Positions 8,787 to 18,443 are shown, numbered from the stretch's first letter. The stretch: DNA of 64,000 nucleotides from an uncultured Oscillospiraceae bacterium (GCA_934448295.1 CAKSEY010000007.1:93022-157021), one strand, 5' to 3'. The notes: generated by a model from the sequence alone, not told the origin. Numbers and translations: made by a program.

Positions 8787-11700
8787 ATGAACAGATTTAT
8801 TAAAAGACTGATCGGCGCGGCGCTTGCCGTGTGCATTGTTACAGGAACGGCTGCGGCGCTCCCGGCGACTGAGGAAGTCCAGCCGGAGACAGCGGAAGCA
8901 GAGCCGGGGCTTGTCGGCGAGGAGCAGGAGACCGCCGCAGACCTCATGACCGGAGGAAGCATGGTTTATCTCCCGGACGGAGTGCGCGCGGTGACGCTCA
9001 CGCCCACGGTGGATTTCTACACGGGGGAGCAGACGGACGCTTCGCTAGCGGAGGAGCTTCCCGCGCTGTTTGCGGAGCTTTCCGGCTTCGACATGAACAC
9101 GGTGGTTATAAACACTGACTGCGACGGCGAGAAGTGCTACGACCTGGATATGGATTCCGGCAGGGGAGCGCTCGGCGCGGTGATAGACTACGCGCACGAA
9201 AACGGGTTCAACGCGTATGTCCAGCTTGACGTTGATTCCCTTATCGCGGATATCATCGCACAGGGCGGAGGGCTCCGGGCAGGCTTTGCGGCGGCAGTCC
9301 ACAAGTTTGCAATGAAGTATGCCTGCGAGGGCGTTATCCTCAGCGATTATTACACGTCTGACACTCAGGAGATGTTCGCGGAATATATGGCGAGCGGCTC
9401 CGGCATAGGCTACGAAAACTGGCTGTACGAAACAAACGAATACGTCATACGCACTCTGTCGGAGGTCATCCGCCGCACCAGCAACACCACCGCAGTCGGG
9501 CTGCTGATAACCGATATGTGGGCGAATTCCTCCTCAAAGGAGGGCGGCTCTGACACGGCTGACATCGTGCAGGCGCTGTTTGACGGCCACTGCGACACAA
9601 AGGAGTACCTGACCCGCGGCTATGCGGATATGATAGTTGTCAAGGCATACGGCACCGACCAGGACGCGGCGCTGGGCTTTGACAAGGTCATATCCTGGTG
9701 GAGCGCCCTCGCGGACGAAACGGACACGAAAATGTACGTTCTCCACCTGAACGAGCGCGTCGGCGAGTACGCTGGCTGGTATGAGGATCAGCTCCTGCGG
9801 CAGCTCACCATTATGGAGAATTATTCCACGCTCGGCGGAAGCTGCTTTAACTCGCTCCAGGCGCTGCGGGACGACAGGCTCGGCTCCACCACGATGCTGC
9901 TGAAATACTTTGATGAGAAAATAAACACTGACACGCTGTTCGATTCCCTCCAGATGATATCACCCAGCAAAACCAGCTTCGTTACATATGATTCCACGGT
10001 GAAGTTCATGGGAACGTTCGACGAGAACTTCGACGTGCTGTTTGACGGCGAGAAGGTCAAGCTGAACGAGGCGGGGAACTTCTACTTCCAGAAGGAGCTG
10101 AAAATTGGCAGCAACAGCTTCGTTATCGAGCACAAGGGAAAGAAGATATACTATTCCATCGAGCGCCGGGTGGACGTGCTCAGCTCCATCGAGCAGACCA
10201 AGGATATCCTGGTCGAGGGCGGCTCCCGGGTAACGCTGGAGGCGATAGCGTACAGCGGCAGTAAGGTCACCGCCGTAATAGGCGGAACCACCGTAAAGCT
10301 CAAGGAGAAATCCGGAGCCAGCGAGGACCTTGACGCGAACTCCGATTACGCAAGGTTCGTGGGACATTACCGCGTTCCCGAGGGAAAAATCGGCGAGAAG
10401 CAGTACCTGGGGAATACCACCTATTATGCCGTATACAAGGGGATAGAGGAATACATGACCGGCGGCAGCGTCACCATCGACGCAGAGCCGGAGCCCCCCA
10501 AGGAGGTCGTGGTTGACGATATCATCGAGGATCAGTCCACCGTAGGCACCGGCGAGATAGTCGGCACGATATCCCCGGTGGTTTCCTCCTCCGAGAGCGT
10601 GACCTACATAAAGACCCTGAACGACTACACCGTGCTCTACGACAGCCAGACCACCGGCGGAGCGCCGTGCCCCGTGCTTTCGCAGCTCCCGGCGGGTTCG
10701 CTGGATTATTACAAGAGCACCTCCGGAGATTATGTGATAAGCACCTCCGGTCGGAGATACAAGGCTTCCGACGTAACAACGTTCACCGATACTGGTCTTG
10801 GGGAGAATAATCTGTACGTCAAGGCGGTCGGAAATTCCGGCGGAAAGAGCTTTGTGAAGATCCACCTTGATTACAAGTCCACCTTTAACGTGACCGCCCC
10901 GGTAAGCTATACCGAACAGGACGACGGCCCTTACGGGGTCGCAAGCTTCAACGCGTCCGATGTTGAGATAGTGTTCGACAATGTGACCAGCGTTACAAAG
11001 CTCCCGGATTTTTCAAGCTGCTCTCTTTTCAGCGCGGGAAGCTGGGACACCGTGACCCGTAACGGGATCCCGAAGTTCCGTCTGACCCTGAAGCTCCGCC
11101 AGGCGGGAATTTACAGCGGCTGCGGCGCGTATTATGATGACAGCGGCGACCTGATGATAACGTTTGACGTTCCCACTGGCAGCCTTTCCGGCAAGGTCAT
11201 TGTGATCGACCCGGGACACGGCTACGGCAAGTCCGCAGACTGGCTCGACCCCGGCGCCATCGGCAACGTGACGGAGCAGTCGGTGAACGTTGCGGTTGCG
11301 AAGCAGCTAGAGCAGAAGCTCACCGCAATGGGCGCAACAGTCGTAAGGCTCAAGACCGAGAGCGAGTTTATCCTCACGACCACCCGCCCGTCAGTGGCGA
11401 GGGCTTACGGCGCGGATATGTTCATTTCGCTGCACTGCAATTCCGCTTTGAACGAGCAGGCTCACGGCGTTGAGGTGTATTATTTCACGCCGTTCTCGCA
11501 GCCCCTTGCAGAAAGCATAAACGACAAGCTGTCGGCGTATTACGATTACAGCGTTTACAATGATGGAACACAGAGCAGCCGCGGCGACAAGTACAGCTAC
11601 TACTGGGTAACGCTCCAGCAGGATTTCCCGTCGGTGCTGGTGGAGATGGGCTTCATCTCCAACGAGCGCGAGTGCATGGTCATGGCGGACTCTTCGTATC

Positions 11701-12185
11701 AGTCGGGGATCGCGCAGTCCATTGCTGACGGCGTAAAGGCGTATTTCGCACGCAGCGGGCTGAGCTATTCCGGCAGCGGAAGCAGCGAGGCTCCCGACAA
11801 CTCCGGCGATACCCCGGCAGCGCCTGACGTGCCGGATACTCCAGCCGTTCCGGATACGCCGGAGGTTCCCGATACACCCGCCGCTGACGATATTCCATCG
11901 CAGCCGGAAAATCCCGCCCCCGAGCAGACCGGAGAATCCGGGGAGCCTGACGGCGAAACTGAGATAACGCAGCCGGAAACGGCTGAAACCACGGAGCCTG
12001 ACGCTGCCGAACCGGAACCCTCCGTTCCGGAAACGGCAGAGCCGGGATCCTCCGAGAATGAGCCGTCCGAGCCTCCCGCGCCGGAAACAGCGGAGCCGGA
12101 TTCCGCAGAACCCGAAGCTCCCGCCACCGCAGAGCAGCCGGAGGTTACTCAGCCGGACTTTAACGGCGGAATCAGAGTAGAATAA
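8787..12185 (+). CDS. Large secreted N-acetylmuramoyl-L-alanine amidase with extra N-terminal domain
   Basis: 1132 residues. A signal peptide (residues 1-25, RLIGAALAVCIVTGTAAA) directs export. Residues 50-390 look like a TIM-barrel glycosidase-like domain related to the upstream gene (VRAVTLTPTVDFYTG, FDMNTVVINTDC, MIVVKAYGTDQDA). Residues 390-790 are beta-rich repeats with a PKEVVVDDI linker. An Amidase_3 domain starts near residue 800: VIVIDPGHGYG (zinc His), FISLHCNSA (zinc His), LVEMGFISN (catalytic Glu). The last 120 residues are Pro/Glu/Thr-rich with PDTPAVPDTPEVPDTP-type repeats, a wall-spanning tail. It should cut the lactyl-peptide bond of peptidoglycan. Fusion of an amidase with a glycosidase-like barrel is uncommon. 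Confidence 0.87.
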   Translation: MNRFIKRLIGAALAVCIVTGTAAALPATEEVQPETAEAEPGLVGEEQETAADLMTGGSMVYLPDGVRAVTLTPTVDFYTGEQTDASLAEELPALFAELSGFDMNTVVINTDCDGEKCYDLDMDSGRGALGAVIDYAHENGFNAYVQLDVDSLIADIIAQGGGLRAGFAAAVHKFAMKYACEGVILSDYYTSDTQEMFAEYMASGSGIGYENWLYETNEYVIRTLSEVIRRTSNTTAVGLLITDMWANSSSKEGGSDTADIVQALFDGHCDTKEYLTRGYADMIVVKAYGTDQDAALGFDKVISWWSALADETDTKMYVLHLNERVGEYAGWYEDQLLRQLTIMENYSTLGGSCFNSLQALRDDRLGSTTMLLKYFDEKINTDTLFDSLQMISPSKTSFVTYDSTVKFMGTFDENFDVLFDGEKVKLNEAGNFYFQKELKIGSNSFVIEHKGKKIYYSIERRVDVLSSIEQTKDILVEGGSRVTLEAIAYSGSKVTAVIGGTTVKLKEKSGASEDLDANSDYARFVGHYRVPEGKIGEKQYLGNTTYYAVYKGIEEYMTGGSVTIDAEPEPPKEVVVDDIIEDQSTVGTGEIVGTISPVVSSSESVTYIKTLNDYTVLYDSQTTGGAPCPVLSQLPAGSLDYYKSTSGDYVISTSGRRYKASDVTTFTDTGLGENNLYVKAVGNSGGKSFVKIHLDYKSTFNVTAPVSYTEQDDGPYGVASFNASDVEIVFDNVTSVTKLPDFSSCSLFSAGSWDTVTRNGIPKFRLTLKLRQAGIYSGCGAYYDDSGDLMITFDVPTGSLSGKVIVIDPGHGYGKSADWLDPGAIGNVTEQSVNVAVAKQLEQKLTAMGATVVRLKTESEFILTTTRPSVARAYGADMFISLHCNSALNEQAHGVEVYYFTPFSQPLAESINDKLSAYYDYSVYNDGTQSSRGDKYSYYWVTLQQDFPSVLVEMGFISNERECMVMADSSYQSGIAQSIADGVKAYFARSGLSYSGSGSSEAPDNSGDTPAAPDVPDTPAVPDTPEVPDTPAADDIPSQPENPAPEQTGESGEPDGETEITQPETAETTEPDAAEPEPSVPETAEPGSSENEPSEPPAPETAEPDSAEPEAPATAEQPEVTQPDFNGGIRVE

Positions 12186-12221
12186 ATTCACAGCGGAAAA
12201 GCGCAGAACGCTCCGGCGGGC

Positions 12222-12250
12222 TTGCATTTTTCCGCTGTCTGTGCTATAAT
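12222..12250 (+). promoter_or_regulatory. glmS promoter
   Basis: TTGCAT at 12222-12227 and TATAAT at 12245-12250 with a 17-base spacer. The -35 region overlaps the right arm of an inverted repeat (CAGCGGAAAA at 12191-12200, TTTTCCGCTG at 12228-12237) that may close the amidase transcript. The resulting leader, about 70 bases, is too short for a glmS ribozyme. Confidence 0.75.
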
Positions 12251-12324
12251 AAGGGGAGTTAAAACGAATTTTTAACGGGGAAACCGAATAAATATAAAGA
12301 AATCTATGCTTGGAGGAAAATATA

Positions 12325-14151
12325 ATGTGCGGAATAGTAGGATACATAGGTCAGCGCGACTGCACTGACGTGCTTATGCAGGGTCTGGAGAAGCTGGAGT
12401 ACCGCGGCTATGACAGCGCCGGTATCGCGGTTTTCGAAAAGACCGGGATAAAGACGGTCAAGACCAAAGGAAAGCTCAGCGATATGCGCGAGAAGCTCCG
12501 CCTTGAGGGAAGCCCGGTGGGGCACTGCGGAATTGGTCACACCAGATGGGCTACCCACGGCGAGCCCAGCGACCTGAACTCCCACCCACATTCAAACGGC
12601 AGGGTGACTATCGTACATAACGGCATAATCGAGAATTACATTGAGCTGAAGCAGTTCCTGACGGAAAAGGGCTACACGTTCACCTCCCAGACGGACAGCG
12701 AGGTCGTTGCCTGCCTGCTGGATTATTACTACTCCGAGAGGAACCCGCTCCGCGCCATCACAGAGACGCTGAAAGAGCTCCAGGGCAGCTACGCGCTGGG
12801 GATCATCTTCAAGGACTTCCCGGACAGAGTTTACGCCACCCGCAAGGAAAGCCCGCTGATCGTCGGGATCGGTGAGAACGAGTATTTCATCGGCAGCGAT
12901 ATCCCGGCATTCCTGAAATACACAAAGAGGTATGTGCTGCTGGACAATGACGATATCGTCTGCATGAGAAACGACCGGGTGGAATTTTATGACGTCCACG
13001 GGCTTCCGGAGCAGAAAGAGGTCAACGTTGCCGAGTGGGACGTTGAGCAGGCTCAGAAGTGCGGCTACCCGCATTTCATGCTGAAAGAAATACACGAGCA
13101 GCCGGAAATAGTCGAGAAAACGCTTGATTCCTGTTGTAAGGACGGCGAACCGTATTTCGAGAACATAGGTCTCACCGACGAGCTGCTGCGGGACGTAAAG
13201 CGCGTGTTTGTGGTCGCCTGCGGAACCGCCATGCACGCCGGGATAGTGGCGCGTTATGCAATAGAGAAGCTTGCGCGGGTGCCGGTCACTGTCGAAGTCG
13301 CTTCGGAATTCCGCTACATGGATCCCATTGTCGGCGAGGGAGATCTGGTGATACTGGTTTCACAGAGCGGCGAGACCGCAGACACCAAGGCAGGCTTGGA
13401 GCTTGCAAAGGAGCGCGGCGCAAAGACCCTCGCAGTGGTGAACGTTAAGTACTCCGCGATAGCGCGGCAGGCGGATATGTATATCCACACGCTTGCCGGC
13501 CCGGAGGTCGCGGTAGCCTCCACAAAGGCGTACACGGCGCAGATATCCGTGCTGTATATGCTGGCGTTCCGGTTCGCTTTCGCCCGGGGAATGATAGACG
13601 AAGCCCGCTTGAAAGAGCTGACGGCGCAGCTTATGACGGCTCCCGCAGCGATACGGAAGGTCATCGAAAACAAGGACGAGTGCCAGTTCATCGCCAGCAA
13701 GCTGGTGAACGCGGATAATCTGTTCTTCATCGGCAGGAGCTTTGATTACGCGCTTTCGCTTGAGGGCTCGCTGAAACTCAAGGAGATAAGCTATATTCAT
13801 TCCGAGGCGTATGCGGCGGGCGAACTGAAGCACGGTACCATCTCGCTCATTGAGCCGGGAATTCCGGTGATAACCGTAGTTACCCAGGCGGATATTCTCG
13901 CTAAGACCATCAGCAACATGGAGGAGGTCAAGGCGCGCGGCGGCTTCATTATCGCGGTCTGCCGCAAGGGGACTGTTTTCGCTGAGAACACGGTGGACCT
14001 CCGGCTGGAGATAGACGCGGAGCTTGACGATATGCTGCTTCCTCTGCCGACGGTGTGCGCGCTCCAGTTCATCGCGTATTACACGTCCGTGCTGCGCGGT
14101 ATCGACCCCGACAAGCCCAGAAACCTTGCGAAATCCGTTACTACTGAATAA
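12325..14151 (+). CDS. glmS: Glutamine-fructose-6-phosphate aminotransferase
   Basis: 608 residues, standard GlmS length. After Met removal the nucleophile is Cys2 (MCGIVGYIG). The class II glutaminase domain (GHTRWATHGEPS, HNGIIENY) is followed by two SIS sugar-isomerase domains (VACGTAMHAG, VSQSGETADT, EVAVASTKAYT, LKEISYIHSEAYAAGELKHG) and the conserved end PRNLAKSVTTE. It makes glucosamine-6-phosphate from fructose-6-phosphate and glutamine, the first step to cell-wall amino sugars. TGGAGGA at 12311-12317 supports the start at 12325. In many bacteria the 3' end of glmS is the Tn7 attachment site; the AT-rich island starts right after this gene. Confidence 0.97.
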   Translation: MCGIVGYIGQRDCTDVLMQGLEKLEYRGYDSAGIAVFEKTGIKTVKTKGKLSDMREKLRLEGSPVGHCGIGHTRWATHGEPSDLNSHPHSNGRVTIVHNGIIENYIELKQFLTEKGYTFTSQTDSEVVACLLDYYYSERNPLRAITETLKELQGSYALGIIFKDFPDRVYATRKESPLIVGIGENEYFIGSDIPAFLKYTKRYVLLDNDDIVCMRNDRVEFYDVHGLPEQKEVNVAEWDVEQAQKCGYPHFMLKEIHEQPEIVEKTLDSCCKDGEPYFENIGLTDELLRDVKRVFVVACGTAMHAGIVARYAIEKLARVPVTVEVASEFRYMDPIVGEGDLVILVSQSGETADTKAGLELAKERGAKTLAVVNVKYSAIARQADMYIHTLAGPEVAVASTKAYTAQISVLYMLAFRFAFARGMIDEARLKELTAQLMTAPAAIRKVIENKDECQFIASKLVNADNLFFIGRSFDYALSLEGSLKLKEISYIHSEAYAAGELKHGTISLIEPGIPVITVVTQADILAKTISNMEEVKARGGFIIAVCRKGTVFAENTVDLRLEIDAELDDMLLPLPTVCALQFIAYYTSVLRGIDPDKPRNLAKSVTTE

Positions 14152-14157
14152 TTTGAA

Positions 14158-14181
14158 GCTCCCCCGGTAAACCGGGGGAGC
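14158..14181 (+). terminator. Hairpin after glmS
   Basis: GCTCCCCCGGT at 14158-14168 and ACCGGGGGAGC at 14171-14181 form a perfect 11-bp stem 6 bases after the glmS stop. No T run follows, so termination would be weak or factor-assisted; it also separates glmS from the convergent island operon. Confidence 0.65.
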
Positions 14182-14258
14182 AAAGAATGTTTAGCAGCAA
14201 GTATTAGAAAAATATAAAGGTTAAGGCAATATAAACAAGTAGCCATAGATTGAATTTT

Positions 14259-14386
14259 CTATTGGATACTTGACGAATTAATAAAGCCGGATACTTCTTT
14301 CCCGAGGCAGTATTTTTGGACGGCACGCAAATCCTCAATCTGTTTTTCAATATTCAGCGTTTTAGCGTCCCACCATATTAAAAAAA
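14259..14386 (-). other. +1-frame extension of the Hint protein beyond a T7 run
   Basis: On the minus strand the Hint gene reads GAC TGT TTT TTT AAT ATG and stops at 14362. If the run of seven T (plus-strand A run 14380-14386) is read as six, the protein continues FLIWWDAKTLNIEKQ and on without a stop to TAG at 14259-14261, adding a charged helical tail of about 40 residues. The phrase has the codon and amino-acid character of real coding DNA. Either one T was inserted (mutation or assembly error) or RNA polymerase slippage on the homopolymer makes both forms. Canonical -1 slippage gives a UAA at once and is excluded. Confidence 0.6.
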
Positions 14387-17178
14387 CAGTCAATATTGGT
14401 TTTGCCAAAAATAATTTCAAGTACCTCCCTGTATTCAACAGTCATCTCATTAAATTTTGCCCGCTGTTCAGCAGACATTAGGGATAGGTTCTTTTTCAGA
14501 GAAGAAAGCGTAAATGTCGGATAATTAAGAAGGCATGGATATCCGTTTGCGAAATATGAATTGAATCCGTCAAAGAAATGAAGGTCATAGCACCTTGTGT
14601 TCGGCGTATTATTTGCAATATTGATCCTTTCCACCACTTCTTTAGTGTAGACTATCTTTCCGTCAGCCGATACAGCTTTTTGTATAATATCCCCGACTTT
14701 AAGCTTTTCGACTTTGAAGTTGGAATTTATATTCATTGAAAGCTCCGGCGCAAGGGAACACCAGCCCCTCTGTGTAAGGATAGCATGCTCTAAGGACATG
14801 AACGGTTCATCATCATTTACCGAATAGAGCCGATCAACCTTGTCATTAATAATCAATTCATCAGATGTCAGAGAAACAGAGCCATTGCAGTTAAGGATCT
14901 CCATTCCTTGATGAATCAATTCGATCGGAATATAATTGCCTGTGACAGTAAGAATTTTAGTTCCTTCTTTAACGCATCCTGCTGAATCGGAGCTTTCATA
15001 GTCGAAGCTGGAATAGGACGAATAGTTTGCAGAAGATGCTTCAAGTTCCTTTAATTGTTCTTGTGAGAGCTTGTTACAAACTCTATTATAATCTTCCTGG
15101 GCCGAATCATATCCCAAATCTATTGCGTGCTTATATAACTTTTTTGCTATATTATAGTCACGAGCATAGCCTTGACCGTTTTCAAGCATACGCCCCGCAA
15201 TGTAGTAGGCTTTGCCTGTATCAGCTTTTTCACAGAATTGTGTTGCCTTTTCATATTGTTTATTGTAATAGTATAGCTCACCGAGGATTTCGAGAATTTC
15301 TTTGTCATCCTGTTCTGTATCTGTACATTCCAAGACAGTTTCGTAATATTTTATGGCAGTGCTCAGATTGGGGTTATTTTTGTCGGAGTTGTCAGGCTGA
15401 TATTCTTTTTTAAACTTTTGATAGTAGCGATCGCTCAAATATCGTAGTGCGGAAATGTTTTTTAAAGCAGCCGCTATTTTTATGTAGATTTCGCCCATAT
15501 CCTCATTATTTGCTATAATATTTTTTCCGTATTGATAGCAGGCAGATGGAATAAAATTGTCAGCAAGATCTTTTAGTTCATCGCTATTAATAATATAGTG
15601 ACGATCCAGCTTTAATAAGCGTTCGCCTGCCTTTGTAAGACCCAGCTCCAAAGCGGTTTTGTATTCCTCAAGTGCCTTTTGTTGTTCAGATTGCTCAAAA
15701 TAGCGGCCGAGATAATAGTGTTCCTCGGCGGTATCCGCTTTTTTCAGATGACGCGCTGCATTTGGGAGTGCGGCGCTGTCAGGAGAAGCTGCGTTTCCAA
15801 TTATAATTTGAGCCTTTAGTATAAACTGATCCGAGCTTTCCATGGAGAGAAAATCACTCACAAGGTCATTGCTGAGGTTATCACCGTTGTAAAAATCCGT
15901 CAACAATTCTGCGGCATATTCGTATTGCTTGCCGAAACCTGACAATGCTTTTTGATGGAGTAACAATCCCTCAGAGAATGACTTGTCAATGCAATTAAAA
16001 TGCAGGTACTGCATAAATAGCTCTTTTTCAAGATCAAGAGATTTACAATGCGGTTTTACATTGCTTTCGCCTTTGGATGCATTGTTTACTGCTTGGTTGG
16101 AGACAAATTCTTCAAGCTTATCGCATATCGAATCGCGAATTTTAATAAGGTCTTTGAATTGTGTCATGTCATTTTTAGCGGAGCAACTATATTCAGCTTT
16201 TATTTCTTTGATAAAATTTTGGGCGTTGACATCGTTGTTTATAATTAAATCTTTATTTATTAATGAGAAACTTGAATTTACGGCTTCTATTTTTCTTGCA
16301 AGAACAACGATAATTTCGTTTATTTTCTCTTCAATCTGCATAGCGAGGGGATAATTTTCAACAGTGCCATTCCCATTTTCCTTAACTGTTTCTGCAACGT
16401 CCTTAAAAGAACCAAAATAATTTGCAGAACAGTCGTTGTCATGGCATAAAGATTCGATATCTGCTTTTTGTGAATTGGATAAAGAACCTATAACAATTAT
16501 GTGCCTTGCATTTTTAAATATAAAATGCCCTTCCTTGATAAACTTATCCACTGCTTTGGAGCCTACGATAACCATATCGGCGAACCGAGCAAGCGCACAT
16601 GAATACTTATCAGCATTATCATTTGGAATGTACAGTACAGCAAGCTCGGATATATCTGCATGAAAATTGACTGACAGAACACTCATCAGATTTTTTATGT
16701 CAAACTTCTTATTTATCAGCTTTTTTATCTTTAGATAATCTTCATCATTCAATGAAATGAGATTGTTTGAATGATTAAGAAAACGAAAGTCATTTTGTTC
16801 CCGCATTGTAAAAATGCATGGAATTCCTGACGGTATCCATGTGTTTCCCTTTATATTTTCGCCTGTCTCTGCCGCGCCAAAATACTGCGTTATAATAGCT
16901 GATATATCATCAATACCATAAAATGCGGCTATATTCTTTCCCATAAGTTCAGGGAAGTATAGAAATAGCTTATAATCTTCCAGTATTGATTTGATTTCGT
17001 CTATTATATTGTATTTTTCCGCCAAGCATACTGGTTCCACCTTAGACATTAAATCCTTGTTGATCAAGGAAGTCAGGCTATCATATATAGCACCATTTTG
17101 CAGAATGGGATCATCTTCGCAGATCTCCTCGCTCATTATGTTTGAAAGTAGTTCCAGTAAGTTTCTATTGTTACTCAT
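14362..17178 (-). CDS. TPR/Sel1 repeat protein with C-terminal Hint (intein-like) domain
   Basis: 938 residues. Residues 1-330 resemble a dynamin-type GTPase fold without a P-loop (LAVLYIPNDNADKYS where DTPG would be, FADMVIVGSKAVDKF); this reading is inference. Residues 330-420 are helical. Residues 420-725 hold TPR/Sel1-like repeats (AEEHYYLGRYFEQSEQQKAL; AYYIAGRMLENGQGYARDY). A Hint domain starts at Cys735 (GCVKEGTKILTVTG), with His798 in SLEHAILTQRGW, LKVGDII, and the end block CYDLHFFDGFNSYFANGYP to Asn885. Hint domains cleave or splice the chain after a Cys N-S acyl shift. A 53-residue tail follows. The stop at 14362 arises after a seven-T run in the mRNA; see the frameshift entry. It overlaps the upstream GTPase gene by 8 bases. 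Confidence 0.75.
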   Translation of the reverse strand: MSNNRNLLELLSNIMSEEICEDDPILQNGAIYDSLTSLINKDLMSKVEPVCLAEKYNIIDEIKSILEDYKLFLYFPELMGKNIAAFYGIDDISAIITQYFGAAETGENIKGNTWIPSGIPCIFTMREQNDFRFLNHSNNLISLNDEDYLKIKKLINKKFDIKNLMSVLSVNFHADISELAVLYIPNDNADKYSCALARFADMVIVGSKAVDKFIKEGHFIFKNARHIIVIGSLSNSQKADIESLCHDNDCSANYFGSFKDVAETVKENGNGTVENYPLAMQIEEKINEIIVVLARKIEAVNSSFSLINKDLIINNDVNAQNFIKEIKAEYSCSAKNDMTQFKDLIKIRDSICDKLEEFVSNQAVNNASKGESNVKPHCKSLDLEKELFMQYLHFNCIDKSFSEGLLLHQKALSGFGKQYEYAAELLTDFYNGDNLSNDLVSDFLSMESSDQFILKAQIIIGNAASPDSAALPNAARHLKKADTAEEHYYLGRYFEQSEQQKALEEYKTALELGLTKAGERLLKLDRHYIINSDELKDLADNFIPSACYQYGKNIIANNEDMGEIYIKIAAALKNISALRYLSDRYYQKFKKEYQPDNSDKNNPNLSTAIKYYETVLECTDTEQDDKEILEILGELYYYNKQYEKATQFCEKADTGKAYYIAGRMLENGQGYARDYNIAKKLYKHAIDLGYDSAQEDYNRVCNKLSQEQLKELEASSANYSSYSSFDYESSDSAGCVKEGTKILTVTGNYIPIELIHQGMEILNCNGSVSLTSDELIINDKVDRLYSVNDDEPFMSLEHAILTQRGWCSLAPELSMNINSNFKVEKLKVGDIIQKAVSADGKIVYTKEVVERINIANNTPNTRCYDLHFFDGFNSYFANGYPCLLNYPTFTLSSLKKNLSLMSAEQRAKFNEMTVEYREVLEIIFGKTNIDCFFNMVGR

Positions 17179-18442
17179 CGATTATTTCCTTTAATACAAG
17201 CGTTTTTATTTCGTCGAAAATGTGGTCAAATTCTGTGATTTCCGACCTTGTTTTTGTTAGCTGCACATAGTTGTGCTTATAGGTTTCTACCACGGACATG
17301 ATATTCAAAAGGTCTGTGTTTATACGGATCGCCTCTGTACAATCACTGCATCTTTTCTTATATTCTTCAGCCTGTTTGTCCACCTGATCAGCTATTTCTT
17401 CGCATATTTCCAAAACAGAAGACGTGAGATCGTTATTGCTTTTGCCATTCTTTTCGGCTTCATCCAGAAAGGCTTGCAGAACACCGATATTATCGCTGAA
17501 CATTTCCTTACCATGCGGTGAATCATAGAATATCACATCATAGCAGGGAAGAGCAGCCTCATTTATCGTGCGCACGATTTCCTCTTTTATTTTATCAGGA
17601 CTTTTAATCTTATCGGCTTTATTGATCACAAACAATATGGGCGTTGATGGAGAAACCTCATTTAGATAAGAAATATCGCTTTGTTTGGGTATACCGTTTC
17701 CGACATCGATAAGCCAGATAATTCTGTCAACATTTTTCAGCGACCTGAGTGATTTTTCGCGGTCGGAATCATCTGCTTTCTTGTCGGTATCAGCTTTGTC
17801 GTACCCTGGAGTATCTAATATTGCTATGTGGCTGTATTTGAAATCTGGTGTTGTTAATGTCAGACTGCGAACATACGCTGAAAATCCGATTTGATATTTG
17901 TCGTAAAATTCATGCGTCAGTGATTTAAGAGTTTGGTTATTGATGCGCGTCGTTGAACCGCCGGACGACAAAATTGTATTTTGACGGGCTTTTCCCTTGA
18001 TTATATACGTTGGTATCGATGTCGTTGGGTTTTGTCCCTCCGTGAGAAGCTGTTTGTCCGTTGAAATCAGCGAGTTAATAAAGCAGGATTTTCCTGCGCT
18101 GAACTTGCCGCCAACTCCTATAACGCATTTATCGGACAATTCTTTTGTCGTAGGCGAGGATCGCAGCTTTGCGATTGTTTCTTGCAGGGAGCTGACCAAT
18201 TGACTTTCTCCGCTTATGTCTGCCTTAGCAATGAAAGGTATCAGCTTTTTCTGCAAGATATCTGCCAGTTTATTGTGGCCCTCGCCATTTCCGCTTTGAG
18301 TAATGATTTTTCTGACCATTCTCAATGACAGTGACGGAAAATATAAGTATGCATTTTTCAAATAGGTAATTATAACGCTGAATACGCTAAAAAGCTTATA
18401 TTTTAACCAGATTATCCCTTTTTCGTTTTCGTACAGCGCCAT
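17171..18442 (-). CDS. Dynamin-like GTPase, short form with N-terminal hydrophobic segment
   Basis: 423 residues. Residues 11-35 are hydrophobic and aromatic (KYKLFSVFSVIITYLKNAYLYF) and could anchor or dip into the membrane. The GTPase domain has G1 GGKFSAGKS (111-119), G2 threonines in NPTTSIPT (139-145), G3 DTPG (210-213) and G4 NKAD (274-277), all intact. The C-terminal 120 residues are helical (QVDKQAEEYKKRCSDC), shorter than in canonical bacterial dynamins, so it may work as a partner of the longer GTPases. The start follows the upstream GTPase stop by one base (18444/18442), and its end overlaps the Hint gene by 8 bases: translational coupling of all these genes is very likely. Confidence 0.85.
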   Translation of the reverse strand: MALYENEKGIIWLKYKLFSVFSVIITYLKNAYLYFPSLSLRMVRKIITQSGNGEGHNKLADILQKKLIPFIAKADISGESQLVSSLQETIAKLRSSPTTKELSDKCVIGVGGKFSAGKSCFINSLISTDKQLLTEGQNPTTSIPTYIIKGKARQNTILSSGGSTTRINNQTLKSLTHEFYDKYQIGFSAYVRSLTLTTPDFKYSHIAILDTPGYDKADTDKKADDSDREKSLRSLKNVDRIIWLIDVGNGIPKQSDISYLNEVSPSTPILFVINKADKIKSPDKIKEEIVRTINEAALPCYDVIFYDSPHGKEMFSDNIGVLQAFLDEAEKNGKSNNDLTSSVLEICEEIADQVDKQAEEYKKRCSDCTEAIRINTDLLNIMSVVETYKHNYVQLTKTRSEITEFDHIFDEIKTLVLKEIIDE

Positions 18443-18443
18443 A

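Noticed and set aside
9960..10865. 301-codon minus-strand frame opposite the amidase gene
   Set aside because: Shadow of GC-biased codons of the amidase; no start signal and no recognisable domain.
12186..12324. glmS ribozyme upstream of glmS
   Set aside because: The leader after the promoter is only about 70 bases and lacks the conserved ribozyme core; the inverted repeat there fits the amidase 3' end.
14380..14390. Programmed -1 frameshift at the U UUU UUU heptamer in the Hint mRNA
   Set aside because: The -1 frame meets UAA immediately after the heptamer; the long extension is in the +1 frame, so slippage or an indel is the better reading.
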